Shown piece by piece: positions 17,485-26,705 of a stretch of 64,000 nt of DNA. The notes under the pieces were generated by a model. The model was not told the origin of the DNA, did not search any database, and saw nothing but the letters and a program-made list of their open reading frames with translations. Every line of letters starts with the position of its first letter. Position 1 is the stretch's first letter. The stretch comes from Rugamonas sp. A1-17 (lineage in GTDB: Bacteria; Pseudomonadota; Gammaproteobacteria; Burkholderiales; Burkholderiaceae_D). A program made the position numbers and the translations under genes. The stretch lies in NCBI GenBank assembly GCA_025548565.1, contig JAJLPB010000001.1:124001-188000 (forward strand). The letters run 5' to 3'.

Positions 17485-18997
17485 AGTACGGCGGCTCGCT
17501 TTCCGGTTCCTGCGGACGCGGCGGCAACGGGAAGGTCAGCCGGAACAGTGCGCCCGGCAGCTTCGATTGCTGCGCGCGCGGGTTGTTGTAGATGTCGACC
17601 TCGGCGCCGTGCTGCTGGGCGATCTCGCGCACGATGGCCAGGCCCAGGCCGCTGCCCTCGGCCTTGTTGCCGAGGATGCGGTAGAAGCGTTCGAACACCC
17701 GCCCGCGCTCGGCCTGGGCGATGCCGGGGCCGGTGTCCTCGACCTCCAGGAAGCCGTGCTCGGCGTCGCCGCGCACCCGCACGGTGACGCTGCCGCCGGT
17801 GGGCGTGTAGCGCAGCGCGTTGTCGATCAGGTTGGACAGCAGCTCGCGCAGCATGGTCGGGTTGCCGACGATGTGCACCGGCTCGGCCGGCGCCTCGTAG
17901 CCCAGGTCGATGTGCTGTGCGAACGAGGCCGGCACCCAGTCCTGCACCGCGCTGCGCGCCAGCTCGGACAATTCCAGCGGCAGCATGGCGGTGCCGGCCT
18001 GCGGCTGGTTCTCGGCGCGGGCCAGGGCCAGCAGCTGGTTGACCAGGCGGGTGGCGGCTTCCGAGCTCTTGGCCAGCTGCTCCAGCGAGCGGTGGATTTC
18101 GCCGCGGTCGGTCTGGCGCAGCGCCAGTTCGGACTGCATGCGCATGCCCGCCAGCGGCGTGCGCATCTGGTGCGCGGCGTCGGCGATGAAGCGCTTCTGC
18201 ATCTCGATCGACAACGACAGCCGCGCCAGCATGTCGTTGAGCGAGGTGACCAGCGGCGAGATCTCCTCCGGCACCTGGTTGGAGGCGATGGGGCTGAGGT
18301 CGTCCGAACTGCGCGCGCGGATGCGCTCCTGCAGCTGCGCCAGCGGCGACAGCCCGCGCGCCAGCGCGAACCACACCAGGGCCAGCACGATGGGCAGGAT
18401 GATGAATTGCGGCAGGATCACGCCCTTGATGATGGCGTTGGCCAGCTGGCCGCGCTTCTCCAGCGTCTCGGCCACCTGCACCAGCGCCAGCTGCGGATCG
18501 TCGACCGCGTCGCGCTCCAGCCGCACATAGGCGTAGGCCACGCGCACCGGCGTGCCGTGCATGGTGTCGTTGCGGAAGCGCACGCTGCTGCGCGGCTTGT
18601 CGTCCTCGTCGATGACCGGCGGCGGCAGGTCGCGGTCGCCGTCGACGTGCTCGCCGTGCGGGCCCTGGATCTGGAAATAGACGCTGTCGACATCGTCGGC
18701 GCGCAGGATGTCGCGCGCCGGGCCGGACAGGCCCTTGATGACCTTGCCGTCCACCGCGCGCACCTGCTGGGCCAGCACGGTCACGCTGTCCTCCAGCGCG
18801 TGGTCGAACGGCTGGTTGGCGATGGACTTGGCCACCAGGTAGGTGATCGCGATGCTCATCGGCCACAGCAGCAGCAGCGGCGCCAGCATCCAGTCCAGGA
18901 TCTCGCCGAACAGCGAATGCTGGATCTCGTCGTCCGCCTCGGCCGCCGGCGGCTGGTACTCCAGATCCTGCTGCGGTGGCGAGGCCGGCGGCGTCAC
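17477..18997 (-). CDS. Sensor histidine kinase, TctE-like
   Basis: 506 residues from GTG 18997, sharing GTGA with the response regulator stop. A cytoplasmic N-terminus leads to membrane helix 1 (about 37-60), a periplasmic 2CSK_N-type sensor (about 62-190), helix 2 (192-214), a HAMP-like linker, HisKA with the phospho-acceptor H276 (ADAAHQMRTPLAG), and the ATPase domain with N-box (NLIDNALRYTP), DTGPGI and GSGLGLAIV. It should sense a ligand outside the inner membrane and phosphorylate the adjacent regulator. The coupled symporter genes downstream suggest the ligand is the transported carboxylate, an inference. Confidence 0.93.
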   Translation of the reverse strand: MTPPASPPQQDLEYQPPAAEADDEIQHSLFGEILDWMLAPLLLLWPMSIAITYLVAKSIANQPFDHALEDSVTVLAQQVRAVDGKVIKGLSGPARDILRADDVDSVYFQIQGPHGEHVDGDRDLPPPVIDEDDKPRSSVRFRNDTMHGTPVRVAYAYVRLERDAVDDPQLALVQVAETLEKRGQLANAIIKGVILPQFIILPIVLALVWFALARGLSPLAQLQERIRARSSDDLSPIASNQVPEEISPLVTSLNDMLARLSLSIEMQKRFIADAAHQMRTPLAGMRMQSELALRQTDRGEIHRSLEQLAKSSEAATRLVNQLLALARAENQPQAGTAMLPLELSELARSAVQDWVPASFAQHIDLGYEAPAEPVHIVGNPTMLRELLSNLIDNALRYTPTGGSVTVRVRGDAEHGFLEVEDTGPGIAQAERGRVFERFYRILGNKAEGSGLGLAIVREIAQQHGAEVDIYNNPRAQQSKLPGALFRLTFPLPPRPQEPESEPPYYG

Positions 18998-19674
18998 TTG
19001 GCGGCGTCCGAGAATTTCTCCAGGCAGTAGCCCAGTCCGCGCACCGTGGCGATGCGGATGCCGCCCACCTCGATCTTCTTGCGCAGCCGGTGCACATAGA
19101 CCTCGATGGCGTTGTTGCTCACTTCCTCGCCCCACTCGCACAGGTGGTCGACCAGCTGTTCCTTGGACACCAGCCGGCCGCTGCGCGCCAGCAGGATTTC
19201 CAGCAGGCCCAGCTCGCGCGCCGACAGGTCCAGCATCTGGTCGTTGATGTAGGCGCTGCGGCCGACCTGGTCGTAGCTGAGCGGCCCGTGCCTGACCACG
19301 GTGGCGCCGCCGCCGGCGCCGCGCCGGGTCAGCGCGCGCACCCGCGCCTCCAGCTCGGACAGCGCGAAGGGTTTGGCCATGTAGTCGTCGGCGCCCAGGT
19401 CGAGGCCGTTGACGCGCTGCTCGATCGAATCGGCCGCCGTCAGGATCAGCACCGGCAGCAGCGAGGAACGCGCGCGCAGGCGGCGCAGCACCTCCAGCCC
19501 GGACAGCTTGGGCAGGCCCAGGTCGAGGATCAGCAGGTCGAATTCCTGGGTCGACAGGGCGGTGTCGGCCTCCTGGCCGTTGCCGACGCAATCGATGGCG
19601 TAGCCGGACTGGCGTAGCGAGCGGGTCAGGCCGTCGGCCAGTACGCTGTCATCCTCGGCAAGTAAAATACGCAT
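18994..19674 (-). CDS. OmpR-family response regulator, TctD-like
   Basis: 226 residues from ATG 19674 (MRILLAEDDS). The receiver domain shows the acidic pocket (EDD), the phospho-acceptor D51 in LLILDLGLP, and the conserved Lys in YMAKPF. The winged-helix output domain covers about 128-220 (LSARELGLLEILL, VYVHRLRKKIEV, VRGLGYCLE). It is the first gene of a four-gene unit with kinase, DUF4212 and symporter, joined by 4-, 8- and 4-base overlaps. It is transcribed divergently from recA. It probably activates its own operon. Confidence 0.93.
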   Translation of the reverse strand: MRILLAEDDSVLADGLTRSLRQSGYAIDCVGNGQEADTALSTQEFDLLILDLGLPKLSGLEVLRRLRARSSLLPVLILTAADSIEQRVNGLDLGADDYMAKPFALSELEARVRALTRRGAGGGATVVRHGPLSYDQVGRSAYINDQMLDLSARELGLLEILLARSGRLVSKEQLVDHLCEWGEEVSNNAIEVYVHRLRKKIEVGGIRIATVRGLGYCLEKFSDAAK

Positions 19675-19777
19675 GTAAAACACTCCGGCTGCAGAAGTTT
19701 GTATTGTGTTGCATTTCGCGCAGGGTGGCGAGTTTTTGTGCTATCTCAAAATTGTTTAAAAATCGTGCTTGCATTAA

Positions 19778-19799
19778 GCACTGTTTTTTTATACAGTGC
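19778..19799 (+). promoter_or_regulatory. LexA (SOS) box upstream of recA
   Basis: The palindrome GCACTGT, seven bases, TATACAGTGC contains CTGT-N8-ACAG at 19781-19796, the consensus LexA operator. It lies about 70 bases before the recA start. A -10-like TATACA lies inside it (19790-19795), so LexA binding should block RNA polymerase. DNA damage would relieve this, as for recA elsewhere. Confidence 0.9.
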
Positions 19800-19868
19800 T
19801 GCCTGTACCGACGAATTCAGCGAATTTGCACCCAGAATTTGCACCCACTCACTGGTTGAAAGAACATT

Positions 19869-20981
19869 ATGGACGATAAAAAAGCTGTTGTACCTGCATC
19901 TGAAAAGGCTAAGGCGCTGGCCGCCGCGCTGGCCCAGATTGAAAAGCAATTCGGCAAAGGCTCCGTAATGCGCATGGACGCCAACGCGCCGATCGAGGAC
20001 GTGCAAGTGGTGTCGACCGGCTCGCTGGGCCTGGACATCGCGCTGGGCGTCGGCGGCCTGCCGCGCGGCCGCGTGGTGGAAATCTACGGTCCTGAATCGT
20101 CCGGTAAAACCACGCTGACCCTGCAAACCATCGCGGAAATGCAGAAGCTGGGCGGCACCTGCGCCTTCATCGACGCCGAGCACGCGCTGGACGTGGGCTA
20201 TGCGCAGAAACTGGGCGTCAACCTGCACGAGCTGCTGATCTCGCAGCCGGACACGGGCGAACAGGCGTTGGAAATCTGCGACGCGCTGGTGCGCTCCGGC
20301 TCGGTGGACATGGTCGTGGTCGACTCCGTCGCGGCGCTGACGCCGCGCGCCGAGATCGAGGGCGACATGGGCGATTCGCTGCCCGGCCTGCAAGCGCGCC
20401 TGATGTCCCAGGCGCTGCGCAAGCTGACCGGTTCGATCAACCGCACCAACACCCTGGTCATCTTCATCAACCAGATCCGCATGAAGATCGGCGTCATGTT
20501 CGGCAGCCCGGAAACCACCACCGGCGGCAACGCGCTGAAGTTCTACGCCTCCGTGCGTCTGGACATCCGCCGCACCGGCTCGATCAAATCGGGCGACGAG
20601 GTGATCGGCAACGAGACCAAGGTCAAGGTCGTCAAGAACAAGATCGCGCCGCCGTTCAAGGAAGCGCACTTCGACATCCTGTACGGCGCGGGCACCTCGC
20701 GCGAGGGCGAAATTCTTGATCTGGGCGTGGAAGCGAAGATCGTCGAGAAGTCCGGTTCGTGGTACAGCTACAACGGCGAGCGCGTCGGCCAGGGCAAGGA
20801 CAACGCCCGTATCTTCCTGCAGGAGCGTCCTGAGCTGGCGTGGGAAATCGAAAACAAGGTCCGCGAATCGCTGGGCGTGCGGGCACTGCCGCCGCTGGCC
20901 ACCGACAACACCGTGGTCAAGCTGAAATCCGTCGACAAGGCGGATAAAGCGGACAAGGGCGACAAGGCCGACGCCGCCTAA
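19869..20981 (+). CDS. recA: RecA recombinase
   Basis: 370 residues. RecA forms filaments on single-stranded DNA, drives strand exchange and triggers LexA self-cleavage. Walker A is GPESSGKT (74-81); Walker B is [10 protein letters not shown]; the DNA-contacting loop [21 protein letters not shown] is intact. The tail carries a repetitive [14 protein letters not shown] segment, a charged C-terminal extension with alternating Lys and Asp instead of a purely acidic one. A LexA box precedes it, and recX follows after a palindromic repeat. Confidence 0.99.
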   Translation: MDDKKAVVPASEKAKALAAALAQIEKQFGKGSVMRMDANAPIEDVQVVSTGSLGLDIALGVGGLPRGRVVEIYGPESSGKTTLTLQTIAEMQKLGGTCAFIDAEHALDVGYAQKLGVNLHELLISQPDTGEQALEICDALVRSGSVDMVVVDSVAALTPRAEIEGDMGDSLPGLQARLMSQALRKLTGSINRTNTLVIFINQIRMKIGVMFGSPETTTGGNALKFYASVRLDIRRTGSIKSGDEVIGNETKVKVVKNKIAPPFKEAHFDILYGAGTSREGEILDLGVEAKIVEKSGSWYSYNGERVGQGKDNARIFLQERPELAWEIENKVRESLGVRALPPLATDNTVVKLKSVDKADKADKGDKADAA

Positions 20982-20984
20982 AAC

Positions 20985-21073
20985 CCGTCATTCCCGCGCA
21001 CGCGGCGGTCCGCCGCTGCGGAATCCATGCTGAGCATGCGCTCTATAGACTCCCGCGTGCGCGGGCGTGACGG
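20985..21073. repeat. Palindromic intergenic element between recA and recX
   Basis: Arms at 20985-21005 and 21053-21073 are inverted copies matching at 19 of 21 positions (left arm starts CCGTCATTCCCGCG). Inside are two smaller palindromes: CGGCGGTCCGCCG at 21002-21015 and CATGCTGAGCATG at 21026-21038. GTCATTCCCGCG...GGAATCCA elements of this kind are dispersed extragenic repeats in several betaproteobacteria. As RNA it folds into a strong stem that could reduce read-through from recA into recX. Confidence 0.75.
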
Positions 21074-21129
21074 ATCGACCACCGCGCTGTTAACTCAGCC
21101 GGTGGTTTTCTCATTGTGCGGAGGATTTT

Positions 21130-21582
21130 ATGGCAGCACCGCAACTCAGCCTGAAGGCACGCGCGTTGCGCTTCCTATCGATGCGCGAACACAGCCGCAT
21201 GGAGCTGGGCCGCAAGCTGGCGCGCTACGCGGAGGAGGGCGACGACGTCGAAGCCCTGCTCGACCTGCTGGAAAAGAACAACTGGCTGTCGCAGGAGCGC
21301 TTCTCGGAAGCGCTGATCCACCGCCGCTCGGCCCGCTTCGGCAACAGCCGCATCGTCGCCGAGCTGCAAAGCCACGGCATCAAGGGCGAGGAGCTGCAGG
21401 AGCTCAAGGCCGGCCTGGCCGAGGGGGAGACCGAGCGCTGCGTGGAAGTGTGGAACCGCAAGTTCGGCACCGTGGCCGCCGATCCGCAGGAACGCAACAA
21501 GCAGATGCGCTTCCTGCTGCAGCGGGGATTTTCCCAGCGCGCCGTGCAGACCGCGCTCAAGGGCGCGCCGGAAGACGATTGA
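21130..21582 (+). CDS. recX: RecX, RecA modulator
   Basis: 150 residues made of three-helix repeats typical of Rec[24 protein letters not shown], then [27 protein letters not shown] and [18 protein letters not shown]. RecX binds RecA filaments and limits their extension. A GGAGGA ribosome site lies just before ATG 21130. Position directly after recA fits. The palindromic repeat between them may set a lower recX level. Confidence 0.96.
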   Translation: MAAPQLSLKARALRFLSMREHSRMELGRKLARYAEEGDDVEALLDLLEKNNWLSQERFSEALIHRRSARFGNSRIVAELQSHGIKGEELQELKAGLAEGETERCVEVWNRKFGTVAADPQERNKQMRFLLQRGFSQRAVQTALKGAPEDD

Positions 21583-21714
21583 GCCGCTGCCGCGCCGCAC
21601 CATGCAATGTTTCCATGACTGAAATAAGACCTATGAATTTCTTGTAATAAAACTCTCAAAACGCCCATATTTCCGTCCAAAAGATATGTTCTGACGCAAC
21701 AGGAGGTCTTGATG

Positions 21715-21723
21715 TGCTACACT
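21715..21723 (+). promoter_or_regulatory. Extended -10 promoter for the DUF2889 gene
   Basis: TGCTACACT gives an extended -10 (TG-N-TACACT) about 115 bases before the next start. No good -35 is seen at normal spacing. A short hairpin (TGTCCG at 21758-21763 with CGGACA at 21773-21778) would lie in the leader. Confidence 0.4.
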
Positions 21724-21837
21724 TTTGGGGTTTTTGCAGCGCCGCAGGTGCGGTAGTTGTCCGTAGAAGCTGCGGACACGTGCGATTCAGCACATGGCTG
21801 CTTACTAAATTTCTGTCGCGAGAGCGGCATCGGTCTT

Positions 21838-22422
21838 ATGTCCCTGTCAACCCCAGTTACCCGACGTGCGCTGCGGCACACGCGTGCAATTGCCGTCCAA
21901 GCGTACGCGCGCGATGACGGCCTGTGGGATCTTGACGCCCATATCACCGACATCAAAGTCATCGACACCATGCTGGCCTCCGGCCCGCGCGCTGCCGGCA
22001 CCCCCCTGCACGACCTGCACCTGCGTTTGACCGTCGATCTGCAACTGACCATCGTCGATGCCGAAGCCGCATCCGATGCCGTGCCGTATCCCGGTTACTG
22101 CGACACCATCGCCCCCGATTACAAAACACAGCTCGTCGGCCTGAACCTGATGAAGGGTTTCCGCCACGAGCTCAAGCAACGCCTGGCCGGCACCGCCGGC
22201 TGCACCCACCTGACCGAACTGGCGCAGATCCTGCCCACGGCCGCGGTGCAGGCGTTCGCCAACGATGTCTGGTCGACCAACGACGCGGCTACCGAAGACC
22301 AAGGCGTGCCGCGCCACAAGCCGTTTCAACTCGACAAATGCCATGCCCTGCGCACCGACGGCGGGGCAGTGGCGCAGTTTTACCCGCGCTGGGTGGCCAA
22401 AGCAGCACCAGGTGGCGCGTAG
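21838..22422 (+). CDS. DUF2889 family protein
   Basis: 194 residues from ATG 21838. An in-frame extension to 21757 is unlikely because the family begins near this point ([34 protein letters not shown]). The middle has [35 protein letters not shown] and [33 protein letters not shown], both characteristic of DUF2889, whose function is unknown. The ending [23 protein letters not shown] has a Cys/His pair. It is cytosolic, between recX and sucC. Confidence 0.88.
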   Translation: MSLSTPVTRRALRHTRAIAVQAYARDDGLWDLDAHITDIKVIDTMLASGPRAAGTPLHDLHLRLTVDLQLTIVDAEAASDAVPYPGYCDTIAPDYKTQLVGLNLMKGFRHELKQRLAGTAGCTHLTELAQILPTAAVQAFANDVWSTNDAATEDQGVPRHKPFQLDKCHALRTDGGAVAQFYPRWVAKAAPGGA

Positions 22423-22499
22423 CAATCCCTGCTTACCAGTTTCACACATTTCGCAGTATCAACCGATTTTTACACATCAGCATCAGAAGGGAAGCCAGC

Positions 22500-23669
22500 A
22501 TGAAAATCCATGAGTATCAAGGCAAAGAAATCCTCCGAAAATACGGAGTGACGGTTCCGCGCGGTATTCCGTGCATGTCCGTTGAAGAAGCAGTCAAAGC
22601 TGCTGAAACCTTGGGCGGCCCGGTCTGGGTTGTGAAAGCACAGATCCACGCCGGTGGCCGTGGTAAAGGCGGCGGCGTGAAAGTCGCCAAGTCGCTGGAG
22701 CAAGTCAAGGAATACGCCGAGCAAATCATGGGCATGCAGCTGGTCACGCACCAGACCGGCCCTGAAGGCCAGAAAGTACGCCGCCTGCTGATCGAAGAAG
22801 GCGCGGACATCAAGAAAGAACTGTACGTGTCGATGGTTACCGACCGCGTATCGCAGCGCGTCGTGCTGATGGCTTCCTCCGAAGGCGGCATGGACATCGA
22901 AGAAGTCGCCGAGTCCCACCCGGAGCTGATCCACTCGATCGCCATCGACCCATCGGTCGGCCTGACCGACGCTGAAGCCGCTGGCATCGCCGCCAAGATC
23001 GGCGTACCGGAAGCTTCGATCGCCGACGCCGTCGCCAACCTGAAAGGCCTGTACAAAGCCTACTGGGAAACCGACTCGTCGCTGGCCGAAATCAACCCGC
23101 TGATCCTGACCGGTTCGGGCAAGGTCATCGCACTGGACGCCAAGTTCAACTTCGACGCCAACTCGCTGTTCCGTCAACCGGAAATCGTCGCTTACCGCGA
23201 CCTGGACGAAGAAGATCCAGCCGAAGTCGAAGCATCGAAATTCGACCTGGCCTACATCTCCCTGGACGGCAACATCGGCTGCCTGGTGAACGGCGCCGGC
23301 CTGGCCATGGCCACCATGGACACCATCAAGCTGTTCGGCGGCGAGCCAGCCAACTTCCTGGACGTAGGCGGCGGCGCCACGGCTGAGAAAGTCACCGAAG
23401 CCTTCAAGATCATGCTGAAAAACCCAGGCCTGAAAGCCATCCTGGTCAACATCTTCGGCGGCATCATGCGCTGCGACGTGATCGCCGAAGGCGTGATCAC
23501 CGCGGTCAAAGCCGTGTCGCTGAACGTGCCGCTGGTGGTCCGCATGAAGGGCACCAACGAAGACCTGGGCAAGAAGATGCTGGCCGATTCCGGTCTGCCT
23601 ATCATCGCAGCCGACACCATGGAAGATGCAGCGAAGAGCGTAGTCGCCGCCGCTGCCGGTCAAGCTTAA
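22500..23669 (+). CDS. sucC: Succinyl-CoA synthetase beta subunit
   Basis: 389 residues from ATG 22500 ([12 protein letters not shown]), preceded by GAAGGGAAG. The protein contains the ATP-grasp fold ([18 protein letters not shown] near residue 45) and the CoA-ligase domain with [13 protein letters not shown] and [10 protein letters not shown]. With SucD it converts succinyl-CoA, ADP and phosphate to succinate, ATP and CoA in the TCA cycle. SucD follows 13 bases later. Codon use is strongly biased, as expected for high expression. A longer in-frame ORF starts at 22338 but lacks family support. Confidence 0.98.
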   Translation: MKIHEYQGKEILRKYGVTVPRGIPCMSVEEAVKAAETLGGPVWVVKAQIHAGGRGKGGGVKVAKSLEQVKEYAEQIMGMQLVTHQTGPEGQKVRRLLIEEGADIKKELYVSMVTDRVSQRVVLMASSEGGMDIEEVAESHPELIHSIAIDPSVGLTDAEAAGIAAKIGVPEASIADAVANLKGLYKAYWETDSSLAEINPLILTGSGKVIALDAKFNFDANSLFRQPEIVAYRDLDEEDPAEVEASKFDLAYISLDGNIGCLVNGAGLAMATMDTIKLFGGEPANFLDVGGGATAEKVTEAFKIMLKNPGLKAILVNIFGGIMRCDVIAEGVITAVKAVSLNVPLVVRMKGTNEDLGKKMLADSGLPIIAADTMEDAAKSVVAAAAGQA

Positions 23670-23682
23670 TTAAGGAATCAAC

Positions 23683-24564
23683 ATGTCCATTCTGATCAAT
23701 AAAGATACCAAAGTCGTTACCCAAGGTATTACCGGCAAGACCGGTCAATTCCACACCCGCGGTTGCCGCGACTACGCGAACGGCAAAGCTGCCTTCGTCG
23801 CAGGCGTGAACCCGAAGAAAGCCGGCGAAGATTTCGAAGGCATCCCAATTTTCGCTAACGTCACCGAAGCGAAAAAAGAAACCGGCGCCAACGTGTCCGT
23901 GATCTACGTCCCGCCAGCAGGCGCGGCCGCCGCGATCTGGGAAGCTGTCGAAGCCGAAATGGATCTGGCCATCTGCATCACCGAAGGCATCCCTGTTCGC
24001 GACATGATGGCCCTGAAGGACCGCATGGCCAAAGCAGGTTCCAAGACCCTGCTGCTGGGCCCTAACTGCCCAGGCCTGATCACCCCTGACGAAATCAAGA
24101 TCGGCATCATGCCAGGCCACATCCACAAGAAGGGCCGTATCGGCGTGGTATCGCGTTCGGGCACCCTGACCTATGAAGCAGTCGGTCAGCTGACCGCGCT
24201 GGGCCTGGGCCAATCGTCGGCAGTCGGCATCGGCGGCGACCCGATCAACGGTCTGAAGCACATCGACGTCATGAAGATGTTCAACGACGATCCTGATACC
24301 GACGCGGTCATCATGATCGGCGAAATCGGTGGTCCTGACGAAGCCAACGCGGCTTACTGGATCAAAGACAACATGAAAAAACCGGTCGTCGGCTTCATCG
24401 CCGGTGTAACCGCTCCTCCGGGCAAGCGCATGGGCCACGCCGGCGCGCTGATCTCCGGCGGCGCCGACACCGCACAAGCCAAACTGGAAATCATGGAAGC
24501 TTGCGGCATCACCGTTACCAAGAACCCGTCCGAAATGGCGCGTCTGCTGAAAGCCATGCTGTAA
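23683..24564 (+). CDS. sucD: Succinyl-CoA synthetase alpha subunit
   Basis: 293 residues. The Rossmann CoA-binding domain includes VVTQGITGKTGQFHT at the start. The phosphohistidine loop is GKRMGHAGALISGG near residue 250. It forms the catalytic heterodimer with SucC. AAGGAATCAAC supplies the ribosome site. An intrinsic terminator follows the gene at 24593-24646. Confidence 0.98.
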   Translation: MSILINKDTKVVTQGITGKTGQFHTRGCRDYANGKAAFVAGVNPKKAGEDFEGIPIFANVTEAKKETGANVSVIYVPPAGAAAAIWEAVEAEMDLAICITEGIPVRDMMALKDRMAKAGSKTLLLGPNCPGLITPDEIKIGIMPGHIHKKGRIGVVSRSGTLTYEAVGQLTALGLGQSSAVGIGGDPINGLKHIDVMKMFNDDPDTDAVIMIGEIGGPDEANAAYWIKDNMKKPVVGFIAGVTAPPGKRMGHAGALISGGADTAQAKLEIMEACGITVTKNPSEMARLLKAML

Positions 24565-24592
24565 TAACAGCCGGCTTGATTGTGGAAAAAAA

Positions 24593-24646
24593 CCCGTGTG
24601 CGCATGCGACGCTCAAGATCGTCGCATAGCCACACGGGCTTTTTTA
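24593..24646 (+). terminator. Intrinsic terminator after sucD
   Basis: CCCGTGTG (24593-24600) pairs with CACACGGG (24631-24638), with an inner stem GCGAC/GTCGC, followed by a T-rich run. It ends only three bases before the ribosome site of the FHA gene. Confidence 0.9.
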
Positions 24647-24658
24647 TTGGAGAACAGA

Positions 24659-25234
24659 TTGGCGAAGATCCTCATCTCGCGCGACGGACAACTGGAACAG
24701 CAAGTACAACTGAGCAAAGAGCGGATGACCATCGGCCGTCACCCGCGCAACGACATCGTGCTGACGCATCCGGCCGTCAGCGGCGACCATGCGGTCATCG
24801 TCACCATCCTCGACGACTCCTTCCTGGAAGACCTGCACAGCACCAACGGCACCTTCGTCAACGGCCACCGCATCGGCAAGCACTTCCTGCAACACAAGGA
24901 TGTGATCAAAATGGCCAAGTTCCAGATCGAATTCATCGCCGACGGCGTGCGGCCGATGATGGCGGCAGCGCCATTGCTGGCGCAGATCGAAGTATTAAAC
25001 GGCAACAATGCCGGAAAACAAATGGCGCTGACCAAGCCGCAGACCACGCTCGGCCGCGCCGGCGTGCAGGTGGTGGTGATCCACCGCCATCCGGACGCCT
25101 ACACCATCACGCATCAGGAAGGCGCGCAGCCGCCGCTGGTCAACGGCGTCGCGCTCGGCAGGCAGCCGCAGCGCTTGAACCATGGCGACGTGATCGACCT
25201 CGGTGGAACGCAGATGGCCTTCCGCATCGCCTGA
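24659..25234 (+). CDS. Double FHA-domain protein
   Basis: 191 residues from TTG 24659, with GGAG six bases upstream. A longer ATG start at 24596 would put translation inside the terminator stem, so TTG is preferred. Residues 2-95 form a canonical FHA domain: MTIGRHPRNDIVL, VSGDHAVI and STNGTFVNG, which bind phosphothreonine. Residues 105-190 form a second, degenerate copy (TTLGRAGVQVVVIHRH, then NHGDVIDLGGTQMAF) with the Ser-x-x-His site lost. It is cytosolic and probably a phosphopeptide adaptor. No kinase gene is adjacent; the pilin follows. Confidence 0.88.
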   Translation: MAKILISRDGQLEQQVQLSKERMTIGRHPRNDIVLTHPAVSGDHAVIVTILDDSFLEDLHSTNGTFVNGHRIGKHFLQHKDVIKMAKFQIEFIADGVRPMMAAAPLLAQIEVLNGNNAGKQMALTKPQTTLGRAGVQVVVIHRHPDAYTITHQEGAQPPLVNGVALGRQPQRLNHGDVIDLGGTQMAFRIA

Positions 25235-25287
25235 CAATAATTGTCATGGCATCGCCGGCTGACAAATTGCGGCGCAGCGAGTGACAA
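25232..25287 (+). promoter_or_regulatory. Cluster of TGACAA boxes upstream of pilA
   Basis: A perfect 15-base palindrome TGACAATAATTGTCA (25232-25246) includes the FHA stop codon. Further TGACAA copies start at 25260 and 25282. They lie 75-130 bases before a sigma-54 promoter, where an enhancer-binding activator such as PilR would sit. PilR sites in Pseudomonas contain TGTC/GACA cores, which fits; the assignment is inference. Confidence 0.5.
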
Positions 25288-25359
25288 AAAACGGCAGTCC
25301 GGAAGGTGAAAAGCGACAGTTTTTGGCAGGTTTCGCCGGTTTCGGGGTGAAAAACGGGG

Positions 25360-25375
25360 TGGCACACCAATTGCA
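25360..25375 (+). promoter_or_regulatory. Sigma-54 promoter of pilA
   Basis: TGGCAC-N5-TTGCA matches the RpoN consensus, with the GG and GC pairs 12 bases apart. It lies 55 bases before the pilin start. Type IV pilin genes are classically RpoN/PilR controlled. Confidence 0.88.
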
Positions 25376-25429
25376 CTTAGCTCAGTGTCCCACCTAATTT
25401 TGTAGTTCAACACACCCCAGGAGTCGAAA

Positions 25430-25903
25430 ATGAAATCCATGAAAATGATGAAGAAACAAGCCCAGGCCGGCTTCACCCTGATCGAACTGATGATCGTGGT
25501 TGCCATTATCGGCATCCTGGCCGCCGTCGCGATTCCCGCATACAGCGACTACACCGTCAAAGCCAAGATGGCCAACGCCCAGGGCGCGATCGATTCGATC
25601 AAGACCGCCGTGGCGCTGTGCGCCCAGGAAGGTGGAGGGGACCTGACCGGCTGCGACGCCGGCGCCAAAGGTGTACCGACCTTCACCCCGACCAAGGAAG
25701 TTTCCGGTGCAACCGTCAAGGATGGCGTGATTGTTGAAACCTTCGCCACCGGCGTCGGCAAAGACATCGACGGCAAAACCGCTACCTTCACCCCGACCAT
25801 CGCCGCCGGTGCAGCTAACGTAACCTGGAACGTGACCACCACCGTTACCAACACCGCAGCCGCAGCAGCGCTGACCAAGAATAACGTCGCTGTCGCCCCG
25901 TAA
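25430..25903 (+). CDS. pilA: Type IV major pilin
   Basis: 157 residues. A short positively charged leader ends at the prepilin peptidase site [13 protein letters not shown], with Glu at mature position 5 as required. The hydrophobic helix and an N-terminal heptad region follow, then a globular head containing two cysteines (LCAQ and GCDAG) close together. PilA is assembled by the type IV pilus machinery for twitching, adhesion and DNA uptake. AGGAG precedes the start. The sigma-54 promoter and strong terminator show a monocistronic unit. Confidence 0.93.
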   Translation: MKSMKMMKKQAQAGFTLIELMIVVAIIGILAAVAIPAYSDYTVKAKMANAQGAIDSIKTAVALCAQEGGGDLTGCDAGAKGVPTFTPTKEVSGATVKDGVIVETFATGVGKDIDGKTATFTPTIAAGAANVTWNVTTTVTNTAAAAALTKNNVAVAP

Positions 25904-25920
25904 TGAAGTAGTGGCGGCGT

Positions 25921-25978
25921 AAAAAACCGCCTGCCTGGACGCGCACAAGATCGCGTTCAGTGCAGGCGGTTTTTTTTC
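25921..25978 (+). terminator. Intrinsic terminator after pilA
   Basis: CCGCCTGC (25927-25934) pairs with GCAGGCGG (25962-25969), followed by nine T. A-run on the other side makes it usable by the convergent PilZ gene too. Confidence 0.92.
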
Positions 25979-25994
25979 GTCCGTGGCGTGCGGA

Positions 25995-26705
25995 TCAGAC
26001 GATCTTCTGGCGGTCGGCGATCAGCGCCTCGTAGGTCAGGTTTTGCAGCATCGTGTAGTGGACCGGATCCAGGTCGATGAACTGCACACCATAGGTGAAC
26101 ACCTCGGGCTTGTCGCCGGCGGCGGGCTTGACCACGTTGATGTTGCGGATGGTCGCATTGGGATTGATGCGCACCTGGCGGTTGCCGGGCTGGGCGATCA
26201 GGTAGAACGACAGGCCGACCTGGGCCTCGTCGTCCGACAGTTTCTTGGACGACTCGATCAGCGCGCCGGACACGCTCAGGTTCACCAGGAACACCGAGGT
26301 GGTGCCGATAGGCGAGGTCACTTGTGCCGGGATATCGACCTTGACCCGCATTGCCGCGCGAAGGCTGGTGCCCTGGATGGACACCGGGAACGACAGGTGG
26401 ACATAAAACAACGGACGCGGGAAAACCCGCTGCACCACGCAAGAGAATGAGCACACATTCACGCCGGAAAACACGCGGATGGTCAGCTTGTCGCCATCGT
26501 TGAGGGCGATCGGCGCGCCATTCTCGAACGGCACCTTGACGATCATATACTCGTCCTTGACCCAGCCGATCAGTGTGGAGAAGTGCTGGATCGGCTTGAT
26601 GGTACGGTGAGTAATGAACTGAATCCTGCCGCCTACCTGCAGGTTCATCTGCTCGAATTCGTATTCCTGAGTCTTGGCTTCGCTCGGTGGAGGGTTGCTG
26701 CTCAT
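25995..26705 (-). CDS. YcgR-like PilZ-domain c-di-GMP-binding protein
   Basis: 236 residues. The N-terminal half (about 20-110) is a YcgR-type flagellar brake domain (VGGRIQFITHR, KDEYMIVKVPFENG). The C-terminal PilZ domain starts with RAAMR (the RxxxR motif) and has NLSVSG (D/NxSxxG), the two c-di-GMP contacts. Such proteins slow the flagellar motor or adjust pili when c-di-GMP rises. It is convergent with pilA and shares the terminator region. A flagellar versus pilus role cannot be decided here. Confidence 0.9.
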   Translation of the reverse strand: MSSNPPPSEAKTQEYEFEQMNLQVGGRIQFITHRTIKPIQHFSTLIGWVKDEYMIVKVPFENGAPIALNDGDKLTIRVFSGVNVCSFSCVVQRVFPRPLFYVHLSFPVSIQGTSLRAAMRVKVDIPAQVTSPIGTTSVFLVNLSVSGALIESSKKLSDDEAQVGLSFYLIAQPGNRQVRINPNATIRNINVVKPAAGDKPEVFTYGVQFIDLDPVHYTMLQNLTYEALIADRQKIV

